Of a stretch of DNA of 64,000 nucleotides, positions 46,828 to 56,126 are shown one piece after another. The stretch's first letter is position 1, and each line of letters begins with the position of its first letter. The notes beneath the pieces were generated by a model. It was not told the DNA's origin. It did no database searches and saw only the letters and a program-made list of their open reading frames with translations. Made by a program: the position numbers and the translations under genes. This stretch comes from Vibrio sp. B1FLJ16 (lineage in GTDB: Bacteria > Pseudomonadota > Gammaproteobacteria > Enterobacterales > Vibrionaceae): NCBI RefSeq assembly GCF_905175385.1, contig NZ_HG992749.1:2356001-2420000 (forward strand), given 5' to 3'.

Positions 46828-47811
46828 ATGACTGCACCACTAATTTCTATCCGTAACCTATGCGTAGATTACATTACCGATGCGGGCGATGTCCGCGCCT
46901 GTAATAACGTCAGCTTTGATATTGCACCGGGCGAAGTATTTGGCCTGGCTGGAGAGTCTGGCTGTGGTAAATCAACCGTTGCTTTCTCCCTGATGCGTTT
47001 ACATAAGCCGCCAGCATTCATTACCGGTGGCGAAGTTATCTTCAATGGTGAAGACATTCTTAAATACAGTGATGACCGTATGCAGGCTTTCCGCTGGAGT
47101 GAGATGTCTATGGTGTTCCAGAGTGCGATGAACGCACTTAACCCTGTACTCACTATGGAAGAGCAGTTCTGCGACGTTATCATGCGCCATACCAACATGA
47201 CTCGCGAACAGGCAAAACGCCGCGCTGAAGGTCTTCTGGAAATTGTTGATATCCACCCGAGTCGACTTAATGACTATCCGCACCAGTTCTCAGGCGGAAT
47301 GCGTCAGCGTTTAGTTATTGCGATCGCTCTGGCGCTGAATCCAAAGATGATCATTATGGATGAACCAACAACAGCACTCGACGTAGTTGTTCAGCGTGAA
47401 ATCCTGCAAAAGATTTATGCTCTAAAAGAAGAGTTCGGATTTTCAATCTTGTTCATTACCCACGACTTGTCATTGATGGTGGAATTCTCTGACCGCATCG
47501 GAATCATGTACTCAGGGGAACTGATTGAAGTTGCACCTTCGAAAGAAATTCTGCAAAGCCCTTACCACCCATACACAAAAGGTTTGGGTAGCTCTTTCCC
47601 TCCGCTCACTGGTCCAAAAACAAAGCTGACAGGCATCCCGGGCAATCCGCTGAACTTGCTTGAGATTCCGCAAGGCTGTCGTTTCCAGGCTCGCTGTGAT
47701 CGTGTCCATGAAGCTTGTACAAAAGTGCCGACTCAGTTGCGCCAGATTGAACCAGGTCGTTTCTCAAACTGCCATTTGTACGGCGAAACCATTGCTCAAG
47801 CTAAGGTTTAA
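46828..47811 (+). CDS. Chitobiose ABC importer, ATPase 1 (DppD-like)
   Basis: 327 aa. Walker A GESGCGKST, signature FSGGMRQRL, Walker B IIMDEPTTALD, switch His in FITHDLSLM. C-terminal oligopeptide-ABC extension with four cysteines (GCRFQARCDRVHEAC and SNCHLY). Starts two bases after the DppC-like stop with GGAG upstream. Confidence 0.95.
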   Translation: MTAPLISIRNLCVDYITDAGDVRACNNVSFDIAPGEVFGLAGESGCGKSTVAFSLMRLHKPPAFITGGEVIFNGEDILKYSDDRMQAFRWSEMSMVFQSAMNALNPVLTMEEQFCDVIMRHTNMTREQAKRRAEGLLEIVDIHPSRLNDYPHQFSGGMRQRLVIAIALALNPKMIIMDEPTTALDVVVQREILQKIYALKEEFGFSILFITHDLSLMVEFSDRIGIMYSGELIEVAPSKEILQSPYHPYTKGLGSSFPPLTGPKTKLTGIPGNPLNLLEIPQGCRFQARCDRVHEACTKVPTQLRQIEPGRFSNCHLYGETIAQAKV

Positions 47812-47859
47812 CAACCCGAAATCACGCTAGCTACGAACAAAATTACACTGGAGAGAATT

Positions 47860-48855
47860 ATGAGCAAACAACTCGGTGAACTGCTGATTGAGGGTAAAAA
47901 TGTCGTTAAGGACTTCCCGCTAAATAGCAACTCTATCAAGCAGTCTAAGATGCGTGCGATTAATGACGTATCGTTCAAAATGTATAAAAGCCGCGGTTTG
48001 TCTGTCGTTGGTGAATCTGGTTCAGGTAAATCTACGACTGCGAAAATGATCGCAAAAATGTATGCCCCGTCTGATGGCATCATCGAATACAAGGGTCGCG
48101 ATATTCAAGACATCAAATCTAAACACGATCTGATGACTTACCGTGAAGGCGTACAAATGGTCTGGCAGGACCCTTTTGGTTCGCTAAACCCAACACACAA
48201 TATCTTTCACCACATTGCGCGACCACTGCTCATTCATAAGAAAGTATCGCCAGGCAACAAGAAAGAGCTGGAAGAACGCGTGTATGACTTACTGGAACAA
48301 GTAGGTCTTATTCCACCGAAAGAGACCGCACAAAAATTCCCTCACCAGCTTTCTGGTGGTCAGCGGCAGCGTGTCAACCTCGCTCGTAACATCGCGGTTG
48401 GGGCAGAAGTGGTCCTGGCTGACGAACCGACTTCCATGCTGGATGTATCGATTCGTGCAGGTGTTCTCAACCTGATGGAAGAGATGAAGTTCGAAAAACA
48501 AATGTCTCTGCTGTACATCACCCACGATATCGCTACAGCACGTTACATCGCAGAAGACTTAGCAGTGATGTACGTTGGTCACATGGTTGAATGGGGCGAC
48601 ACAGAGGAAATCATTCATGATCCTCAACACCCGTACACCCAGCTGCTCGTGTCTGCGGTTCCGGATCCATCGAAATCGATTCACGAGAAACTAAAAGGTA
48701 ACAAAGGAGAGATACCGCTTTGGACTCCGGACTCAGTTGGTTGTCCATTCGCAGGCCGATGCGTACATGCAACAGACAAATGTCGTCAGCAGTTACCTGG
48801 TATTACCCAGCTCTCAGACAACCACTTTGTTCGTTGTTACCTATTTGAAGACTAA
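47860..48855 (+). CDS. Chitobiose ABC importer, ATPase 2 (DppF-like)
   Basis: 331 aa. Walker A GESGSGKST, signature LSGGQRQRV, Walker B VLADEPTSMLD, switch His in YITHDIATAR. It carries a Cys-containing C-terminal extension (GCPFAGRC...KCRQQLP and VRCYLF). Pairs with the DppD-like subunit as a heterodimeric motor. GGAGAG precedes the ATG. Last importer gene before the catabolic enzymes. Confidence 0.95.
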   Translation: MSKQLGELLIEGKNVVKDFPLNSNSIKQSKMRAINDVSFKMYKSRGLSVVGESGSGKSTTAKMIAKMYAPSDGIIEYKGRDIQDIKSKHDLMTYREGVQMVWQDPFGSLNPTHNIFHHIARPLLIHKKVSPGNKKELEERVYDLLEQVGLIPPKETAQKFPHQLSGGQRQRVNLARNIAVGAEVVLADEPTSMLDVSIRAGVLNLMEEMKFEKQMSLLYITHDIATARYIAEDLAVMYVGHMVEWGDTEEIIHDPQHPYTQLLVSAVPDPSKSIHEKLKGNKGEIPLWTPDSVGCPFAGRCVHATDKCRQQLPGITQLSDNHFVRCYLFED

Positions 48856-48931
48856 CCACAAACGCCATTACACATAAGGGTCAGGTTAAAACTGACCCAT
48901 TTCTATCTTTTTTGTTTCGCGGAGACATTGA

Positions 48932-50671
48932 ATGCTGCTACTCACCAATCACATTGGTTATGAGCGTCTGGGCCAGAAAAAAGCGGTCATCCAGACCGAA
49001 CAACCTCATTTGTCAGATGACAGTGTTTTATTAATATGTGCTGAAAGCGCGCAAACAGTAGCGACATTTAAGTTACAAGAGCAAGGTAAAGTAGCAAACT
49101 GGCATCAGGGCTATTTCTATCTCATTGACTTCTCTTCGGTTGTCACTCCGGGCCACTATTATCTTCAATTTAAAGATGTGTGTTCATCCCAGTTCGAAAT
49201 CGGTGAGCAACTGTTGCTGGACCGAACCCTGTCTGATGTGATCCATTACTTTAAATCTCAGCGTTGTGGTGGCATTTTTGATCAGAGTGATCGCCAAGCC
49301 CCAATCTTAAATTCCGACCAAACTGCCGATGTTCACGGCGGCTGGTACGACGCCTCGGGTGATGTCAGCAAATATTTGAGCCACCTCTCTTACGCCAACT
49401 ACCTGAACCCTCAGCAAACACCGATGGTCGTCTGGAATATGCTTAAGGGACTTTCTTTACTTGAGGACAGCGAAAGTATCGCTGCGTTCACACGTACACG
49501 TCTTGTTGAAGAAGCGCTGTTTGGCGCAGATTTTCTTGTTCGTATGCAAAACGAACAAGGTTTCTTTTACATGACCGTGTTTGATAAATGGAGTAAAGAT
49601 ACCGCTCAGCGAGAAATTTGTGCGTACGAAACGCAACTCGGACATAAGTTCGATGACTATCAAGCAGGCTTCAGGCAAGGCGGCGGTGTCGCAATTGCCT
49701 CACTCGCGGCAGCATCTCGCTTAGACGTTCATGGTGAGTTCGATCAGCAGAAATACCTGAATGCTGCAGAGAACGGCTACTGGCACCTGAAAGAGTACAA
49801 CGAGCAATATCTCAATGACGGAGAAGAAAACATCATTGATGAATACTGTGCTCTGTTAGCGACTACTGAACTGTTTAAAACCACTAAAGAACCCCGTTAT
49901 CTGGAAGAAAGCCGCCAATGGGCAGCTCGCTTAGCCAATCGCCAGATGAGCGATGAAAATATCGAATACTACTGGTCTGCTAACCGGGATGGCAGCCGAC
50001 CTTATTTCCATGCAGCAGAAGCAGGATTACCGGTTATTGCGCTGTGTGAGTATCTGTCCATTGAAGACGACGCAGAATTAGTTGAGTCCATCAGCCAGGT
50101 TGTCAGTCTGGCCTGTGAATTTGAGTTAGCGATCACCAATAACACCACCAACCCATTTGGTTACCCTCGTCAGTACGTCAAGGGAATCGATGAGGCCAAG
50201 CGTGAAGCGTTCTTTGTTGCGCATAACAATGAATCAGGCTACTGGTGGCAAGGTGAGAACGCACGCTTGGGCTCTTTAGCATCAATGGCGTTCCTGGCTA
50301 TGCCCTATATTAAGTCACCTGAGACACAACAACAGCTGCTGCATTTTGCACAAAACGCACTCAACTGGATCGTTGGCCTCAACCCTTACGATATGTGCAT
50401 GCTAGACGGACACGGTCATAATAACCCGGATTATCTGCCGCAGTATGGTTTTTTCAATGCTAAAGGTGGTGTGTGCAATGGCATTACAGGCGGCTTCGAA
50501 GATGAAGAAGACATTGCCTTCAATCCACCAGCACAAAAAGACGACATGCTGCAAAACTGGCGCTGGGGAGAACAATGGATCCCCCATGGTGCCTGGTACT
50601 TACTCGCTATCATGAGCCAGGCGCAACACTGCTCAAGTGTAGCGATAGCTCAAGAAATGAAGGAGCAGTAG
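48932..50671 (+). CDS. GH9 family glycosidase, likely exo-beta-D-glucosaminidase (cytosolic)
   Basis: 579 aa without a signal peptide. N-terminal Ig-like domain (about 1-90, LTNHIGYERLGQKKAV) and a GH9 barrel with GGWYDASGDVSKYLSH (catalytic-base region), HAAEAGLPVIAL and the C-terminal VGLNPYDMCMLDGHG and GGFEDEEDIAF motifs. Although GH9 is known for endoglucanases, a Photobacterium profundum homologue was characterised as an exo-beta-D-glucosaminidase. A cytosolic location and the next gene (glucosamine kinase) favour that activity: it would release GlcN from partly deacetylated chitin disaccharides. Corresponds to VC0615. Confidence 0.88.
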   Translation: MLLLTNHIGYERLGQKKAVIQTEQPHLSDDSVLLICAESAQTVATFKLQEQGKVANWHQGYFYLIDFSSVVTPGHYYLQFKDVCSSQFEIGEQLLLDRTLSDVIHYFKSQRCGGIFDQSDRQAPILNSDQTADVHGGWYDASGDVSKYLSHLSYANYLNPQQTPMVVWNMLKGLSLLEDSESIAAFTRTRLVEEALFGADFLVRMQNEQGFFYMTVFDKWSKDTAQREICAYETQLGHKFDDYQAGFRQGGGVAIASLAAASRLDVHGEFDQQKYLNAAENGYWHLKEYNEQYLNDGEENIIDEYCALLATTELFKTTKEPRYLEESRQWAARLANRQMSDENIEYYWSANRDGSRPYFHAAEAGLPVIALCEYLSIEDDAELVESISQVVSLACEFELAITNNTTNPFGYPRQYVKGIDEAKREAFFVAHNNESGYWWQGENARLGSLASMAFLAMPYIKSPETQQQLLHFAQNALNWIVGLNPYDMCMLDGHGHNNPDYLPQYGFFNAKGGVCNGITGGFEDEEDIAFNPPAQKDDMLQNWRWGEQWIPHGAWYLLAIMSQAQHCSSVAIAQEMKEQ

Positions 50672-50673
50672 TC

Positions 50674-51564
50674 ATGGGTATGTATTTTGTAGGTATCGAT
50701 GGTGGTGGCACCTCCTGCCGCGCCCGCATTAAAGACGCTCAAGGTAATTTTCTGGGTGAAGCCAAAACCGGCAGTGCCAACATCATGTTGGGTGCTGAAA
50801 CTGCAATGGCTTCAATAATCGACGCCATTACTTTAGCGGCAGGGCAAGGTGGCTTGTCTCAGCAAGACTTTTCATCCATGCACGTAGGCCTTGCATTGGC
50901 AGGTGCTGAGCACAAAGCATCCTGGCAAGCATTTATGTCTCTTCTCCACCCGTTTGCCAGCATGACGTTAAATACCGACGCGTACGGTGCTTGTCTTGGC
51001 GCGCATAACGGTAAAGACGGCGCAATCATGATTGCAGGAACCGGCTCCTGCGGTATCTACCTGAAAGGGCTTGAACAGCATGTGGTGGGCGGCCGGGAGT
51101 TTCCTATCTCAGATCAAGGCAGTGGAGCAGTAATGGGCCTACACCTGATACAGCAGGTTCTGTTGGCACAAGATGGCATCCGAGAAAAAACGCCACTTGC
51201 CGAATACGTAATGGCACATTTCGAAAACGACGTAGACAACGTGGTGGCTTGGTCCAAACAAGCCCTGCCCCGAGATTACGGGCAGTTTTCTCCAGCAATC
51301 TTTCAATATGCACAACGAGGCGATGAACTGGCGATTGAAATGCTGAAACAGACCGCCTCCGACATAGAAATGTTTCTTGTGGCATTAAACAAACGTGGCG
51401 CTACGCGCATTTGCCTGATGGGCAGTATTGCCGAACGTATTTTGCACTGGCTTTCTCCACCCGTTCAGCAGTGGATCGTCGAGCCTCAGTTTGACGCGAT
51501 TGACGGCGCGATCATGTTCGCCGGAAAACCGGAGCACAACCTTTACTCGTTAACGGTAAAGTAG
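50674..51564 (+). CDS. gspK: Glucosamine kinase GspK
   Basis: 296 aa from the ATG at 50674 with AAGGAG eight bases upstream; the frame extends back to 50575 inside the GH9 gene but that part is not conserved. BadF/BcrA-type ASKHA kinase with the phosphate loops GIDGGGTSCRARI and IAGTGSCGIYL. In Vibrio this enzyme phosphorylates GlcN specifically, giving GlcN-6-P. Starts two bases after the GH9 stop, strengthening the functional pairing. Confidence 0.93.
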   Translation: MGMYFVGIDGGGTSCRARIKDAQGNFLGEAKTGSANIMLGAETAMASIIDAITLAAGQGGLSQQDFSSMHVGLALAGAEHKASWQAFMSLLHPFASMTLNTDAYGACLGAHNGKDGAIMIAGTGSCGIYLKGLEQHVVGGREFPISDQGSGAVMGLHLIQQVLLAQDGIREKTPLAEYVMAHFENDVDNVVAWSKQALPRDYGQFSPAIFQYAQRGDELAIEMLKQTASDIEMFLVALNKRGATRICLMGSIAERILHWLSPPVQQWIVEPQFDAIDGAIMFAGKPEHNLYSLTVK

Positions 51565-51572
51565 GAGTAGAT

Positions 51573-53492
51573 ATGGAATATCGTCTTGACCTTGTTGTTC
51601 TATCAGAACAAAAACAAAACTGCCGATTTGGCCTGACTTTTCATAATCTAAGTGATCAGGATCTTCACGATTGGCAACTTACTTTTGCTTTTGACCGATA
51701 CACTCTGCCCGACAGTGTATCCCATGGCCTGCTTAAACAAGTGGGCAGCTTTTGTACTTTAAAACCCGAAGGCATGGTATTAGCAGCAAATCACAACTTT
51801 TACTGTGAGTTCAGTATTGGCTCAAACCCATTCCGCTACTACTCCGACGGCTTTAATGAAGCTCTGGTTGAGTTTGTCCTCAACGGAAACGCCCAACGCG
51901 CTGAGGTTGATGTAACACCTATTGTCCTGGCGTCACCTTACCGCGAGCGCAGTGAAATTCCGTCTAGTAATGCTCACCCACAACCATTACTACCAAAACC
52001 TAACTTCATTGAAGTGGATGACAATTACTTCACGCTGACTGAAAAAGCCGGTATTTCCGTTTACTCGGATTTAGCAGGTTCAGCCAAAGAATGGTTGATC
52101 GAGGAACTTCAGCGCATTCACCAGTTTGAGATTTCTACTGCCAATAACAGTCAGATCATCTTCAAAGGCAACCCGACGCTAGATGAAGGTGCATACAAAC
52201 TAAAAGTGACCGAAGCATCGATTAAAATCGAAGCAGGTTCATCATCAGGCTTTATTCACGCCTGTGCCAGCTTGCTGCAACTTATCAAGAGAAGTGCTCA
52301 AGGTGATGCTATGGAAGTCGCTTGCTGCTCGATTAAAGATCGTCCTCGCTTCCGCTATCGCGGAATGATGCTCGATTGTGCTCGCCATTTTCACTCTGTA
52401 GAGCAGGTAAAGCGTCTTATTAACCAGTTAGCCCACTACAAGCTCAATGCATTCCACTGGCATCTCACTGATGATGAAGGATGGCGTATAGAAATAAAGT
52501 CACTGCCCGAGCTGACAGACATCGGCGCATGGCGTGGATTAGATGAAACCATTGAGCCTCAGTACACACACTTTTCTCAGCGCTATGGTGGCTTCTATAC
52601 CCAGGAAGAAATTAAAGAAGTGGTGGCCTACGCATCACAGCGTGGCATCACCGTCATACCAGAAATTGATGTTCCGGGTCACTGTCGTGCCGCCATCAAG
52701 TCACTACCACATTTGTTAGTGGACAAAGATGACACGACCGAATACCGCAGTATTCAGCACTATAGCGATAATGTACTTAACCCAGCCCTTCCGGGCAGCT
52801 ACGAGTTTCTCGATAAAGTACTGGAAGAAGTTGCTGAACTCTTCCCTGCCCCTTATTTACATATCGGAGCAGATGAAGTGCCACACGGCGTATGGTCGAA
52901 AAGTCCCGCCTGCCAGACCCTGATGGAGCAGTTGGGCTACAACGATTACAAAGAGCTGCAAGGCCACTTTTTACGTTACGCGGAAGACAAACTTCGCAAG
53001 CTTGGCAAGCGCATGCTCGGTTGGGAGGAAGCTCAGCATGGCGACAAAGTGAGTAAAGATACGGTTATTTACTCCTGGTTGAGTGAAGACGCAGCTCTAA
53101 ACTGCGCACGTCAGGGCTTTGATGTGGTACTTCAACCAGCGCAAACCACTTACCTAGATATGACCCAGGATTACGCGCCAGAAGAGCCAGGAGTGGACTG
53201 GGCAAACCCAATACCACTGGAAACGGCCTACAACTATGAACCACTCTCACAAGTGGCAGATGATGACCCGATAAGAAAACGTATCTGGGGCATTCAGGCC
53301 GCCCTTTGGTGCGAAATTGTCAACAACCGGTCACGTCTGGAATACATGGTATTCCCGCGCCTGACCGCAATAGCAGAAGCTTGCTGGACCGATAAACCAC
53401 ACCGGGACTGGACCGACTATTTATCACGCCTGAAAGGACACCTTCCTCTGCTCGAGTTGCAAGGCGTGAATTACCGTAAACCATGGAAGTAA
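51573..53492 (+). CDS. GH20 beta-N-acetylglucosaminidase (cytosolic)
   Basis: 639 aa without a signal peptide. An N-terminal carbohydrate-binding-like domain (1-120), a GH20b domain (about 130-255) and a TIM barrel starting FRYRGMMLDCARHFH. The catalytic Asp-Glu pair is D434-E435 in HIGADEVPHG; AFHWHLTDDEGWRIEI is the other hallmark. Cleaves GlcNAc from the non-reducing end of imported oligomers. AGGAG precedes the ATG eight bases after gspK. Corresponds to VC0613. Confidence 0.95.
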   Translation: MEYRLDLVVLSEQKQNCRFGLTFHNLSDQDLHDWQLTFAFDRYTLPDSVSHGLLKQVGSFCTLKPEGMVLAANHNFYCEFSIGSNPFRYYSDGFNEALVEFVLNGNAQRAEVDVTPIVLASPYRERSEIPSSNAHPQPLLPKPNFIEVDDNYFTLTEKAGISVYSDLAGSAKEWLIEELQRIHQFEISTANNSQIIFKGNPTLDEGAYKLKVTEASIKIEAGSSSGFIHACASLLQLIKRSAQGDAMEVACCSIKDRPRFRYRGMMLDCARHFHSVEQVKRLINQLAHYKLNAFHWHLTDDEGWRIEIKSLPELTDIGAWRGLDETIEPQYTHFSQRYGGFYTQEEIKEVVAYASQRGITVIPEIDVPGHCRAAIKSLPHLLVDKDDTTEYRSIQHYSDNVLNPALPGSYEFLDKVLEEVAELFPAPYLHIGADEVPHGVWSKSPACQTLMEQLGYNDYKELQGHFLRYAEDKLRKLGKRMLGWEEAQHGDKVSKDTVIYSWLSEDAALNCARQGFDVVLQPAQTTYLDMTQDYAPEEPGVDWANPIPLETAYNYEPLSQVADDDPIRKRIWGIQAALWCEIVNNRSRLEYMVFPRLTAIAEACWTDKPHRDWTDYLSRLKGHLPLLELQGVNYRKPWK

Positions 53493-53541
53493 CGTAGCGC
53501 CATACACCACACGCTGAGCTTTCAATAATTTTTAAATTTTG

Positions 53542-53555
53542 GCTGCTAGGGCAGC
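53542..53555 (+). other. Small hairpin before chbP
   Basis: GCTGC-TAGG-GCAGC followed by TTTGT and the chbP ribosome site AAAAAGGAA. Possibly a weak attenuator. Confidence 0.35.
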
Positions 53556-53577
53556 TTTGTAAAAAGGAAATACACAA

Positions 53578-55986
53578 ATGAAATACGGCTATTTCGATAA
53601 CGAGAATCGTGAATACGTCATTACTCGCCCAGATGTACCAGCACCTTGGACTAACTACCTAGGTACGGAAAAGTTCTGTACAGTTATTTCAAATAACGCT
53701 GGTGGCTACTCGTTCTACAACTCTCCAGAATACAACCGTGTTACTAAGTTTCGTCCAAATGCAACTTTCGATCGCCCTGGACACTACGTTTATCTTCGTG
53801 ATGATGAAACGGGAGACTACTGGTCAATCTCATGGCAGCCAGTCGCTAAGAGCTTAGATGAAGCTAGCTATGAAGTTCGTCACGGTCTGTCTTACTCTAA
53901 GTTTAAGTGTGAGTACAGCGGCATCTCAGCAACTAAAACGCTATTCGTACCAAAAGGCGAAGACGCGGAAGTTTGGGATGTGGTGATTAAAAACACTTCA
54001 GACAAACCACGAACTATCAGTGCGTTCTCATTTGTTGAGTTCTCATTCAGCCATATTCAGTCAGACAACCAAAACCATCAGATGTCACTCTATTCAGCAG
54101 GAACGGCGTACAAAGATGGCGTGATTGAATACGATCTGTACTACAACACTAATGACTTCGAAGGCTTCTATTACCTGGCATCTACGTTCGATCCAGATTC
54201 ATACGATGGTCAGCGTGACAGCTTCCTGGGTCTGTACCGTGATGAAGCAAACCCACTAGCCGTTGAGCAAGGGAAATGCTTCAACAGTGCGCAAACTTGT
54301 TACAACCACTGTGGTTCTCTACACAAGCAGTTCACTATTCAACCGGGTGAAGAAGTACGTTTCGCTTACATCCTCGGTATCGGTAAAGGTAACGGCGAAC
54401 GTCTGCGTGCTAAATACCAGAACCTGGCAGAAGTGGATAACGCATTCGCGGGTATTAAAGCACACTGGGATGAGCGTTGTGGAAAATTCCAGGTGAAATC
54501 ACCAAATGAAGGTCTGGATACCATGATCAACACTTGGACGCTATACCAAGCAGAAACTTGTGTAGTTTGGTCTCGCTTTGCCTCCTTTATCGAAGTTGGC
54601 GGTCGTACAGGTCTTGGCTACCGCGATACGGCGCAAGACGCAATTTCAGTACCTCACGCTAACCCGAAAATGACGCGCAAACGTATCGTTGATCTTCTAC
54701 GCGGTCAAGTGAAAGCAGGTTATGGTCTACACCTGTTCGATCCAGACTGGTTCGATCCTGAGAAAGCAGATGTTAAACCATCTAAATCACCAACCGTTGT
54801 TCCAACACCTTCAGATGAAGACAAGATCCATGGCATCGAAGATACTTGTTCTGATGACCATCTATGGTTAGTACCAACCATCTGTAAATACGTGATGGAA
54901 ACCGGCGAACACAGTTTCTTTGAAGAAGTGATTCCATACGCAGATGGCGGTGACGCAACTGTATATGACCATATGAAAGCAGCGTTAGACTTCTCTGCAG
55001 AGTACGTAGGTCAGACCGGTATCTGTAAAGGCCTACGTGCCGACTGGAACGACTGCCTGAACTTAGGTGGTGGCGAATCTTCAATGGTGTCATTCCTGCA
55101 TTTTTGGGCACTGCAAGAGTTCATCGATCTGGCGAAATACCTGGGTAGAGATGCCGACGTAGAGAAGTACACGGCTATGGCGGCTAACGTTCGCGAAGCG
55201 TGTGAAACGCACTTGTGGGATGAAGAAGGCGGCTGGTACATCCGTGGTCTAACGAAGAACGGCGACAAGATCGGTACTGCACAACAGAAAGAAGGCCGTG
55301 TGCATCTTGAGTCAAATACTCTGGCAGTCCTTTCTGGCGCGGTATCTCAGGAACGCGGTGAGAAAGCAATGGATGCTGTCGATGAGAACCTGTTCTCTGA
55401 ATACGGCCTGCACCTGAACTCACCTTCTTTTGCAACACCAAACGACGACATTGGTTTCGTAACTCGCGTATACCAGGGCGTTAAAGAAAATGGCGCTATT
55501 TTCTCTCATCCAAACCCATGGGCTTGGGTAGCAGAAGCGAAGCTGGGCCGTGGTGATCGTGCAATGAAGTTCTACGACGCGCTAAACCCGTACAACCAGA
55601 ACGACATCATCGAAAAACGTATCGCTGAACCATACTCCTACGTTCAGTTCATCATGGGGCGTGACCACCAGGATCATGGTCGTGCAAATCACCCATGGCT
55701 GACAGGTACCTCTGGCTGGGCTTACTTCGCAGTAACGAACTTCATTCTTGGTGTACGTACTGGTTTCGATGGCCTGACTATCGACCCGTGTATCCCGACC
55801 GACTGGCCTGGATTTGAAGTAACTCGTCAGTGGCTGGGTGCTACCTACAACATCAAAGTAGTTAACCCGAATTCTGTCAGCAAAGGGGTGAAATCTATCA
55901 CTCTTAACGGTGAAGCGGTTAATGAGGCATCAGTACCTGTGCAAGCTGAAGGTTCAGTTAACGAAGTCATTGTTACTCTAGGGTAA
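53578..55986 (+). CDS. chbP: N,N'-diacetylchitobiose phosphorylase (GH94)
   Basis: 802 aa. Phosphorolyses (GlcNAc)2 to GlcNAc-alpha-1-P plus GlcNAc, conserving the bond energy. The general acid is D492 in ADWNDCLNLGGGESSM, the same number as in the V. proteolyticus enzyme. N-terminal beta-sandwich (1-270), helical linker and an alpha6/alpha6 barrel, then a small C-terminal beta-sheet domain. Highly biased codons. Corresponds to VC0612. Confidence 0.97.
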   Translation: MKYGYFDNENREYVITRPDVPAPWTNYLGTEKFCTVISNNAGGYSFYNSPEYNRVTKFRPNATFDRPGHYVYLRDDETGDYWSISWQPVAKSLDEASYEVRHGLSYSKFKCEYSGISATKTLFVPKGEDAEVWDVVIKNTSDKPRTISAFSFVEFSFSHIQSDNQNHQMSLYSAGTAYKDGVIEYDLYYNTNDFEGFYYLASTFDPDSYDGQRDSFLGLYRDEANPLAVEQGKCFNSAQTCYNHCGSLHKQFTIQPGEEVRFAYILGIGKGNGERLRAKYQNLAEVDNAFAGIKAHWDERCGKFQVKSPNEGLDTMINTWTLYQAETCVVWSRFASFIEVGGRTGLGYRDTAQDAISVPHANPKMTRKRIVDLLRGQVKAGYGLHLFDPDWFDPEKADVKPSKSPTVVPTPSDEDKIHGIEDTCSDDHLWLVPTICKYVMETGEHSFFEEVIPYADGGDATVYDHMKAALDFSAEYVGQTGICKGLRADWNDCLNLGGGESSMVSFLHFWALQEFIDLAKYLGRDADVEKYTAMAANVREACETHLWDEEGGWYIRGLTKNGDKIGTAQQKEGRVHLESNTLAVLSGAVSQERGEKAMDAVDENLFSEYGLHLNSPSFATPNDDIGFVTRVYQGVKENGAIFSHPNPWAWVAEAKLGRGDRAMKFYDALNPYNQNDIIEKRIAEPYSYVQFIMGRDHQDHGRANHPWLTGTSGWAYFAVTNFILGVRTGFDGLTIDPCIPTDWPGFEVTRQWLGATYNIKVVNPNSVSKGVKSITLNGEAVNEASVPVQAEGSVNEVIVTLG

Positions 55987-56126
55987 GGTACTTTGGGTTA
56001 ATCCATTTTACATAAGTCCACTGCATTTGCTCACCTAGAGTCACTGTAGTGGATTCGCTAGCAACAGATTTTCATTATAAATATTTTGAGATGCGGCGTA
56101 TTGCCGCTCTTATTGAGGATCAAATT

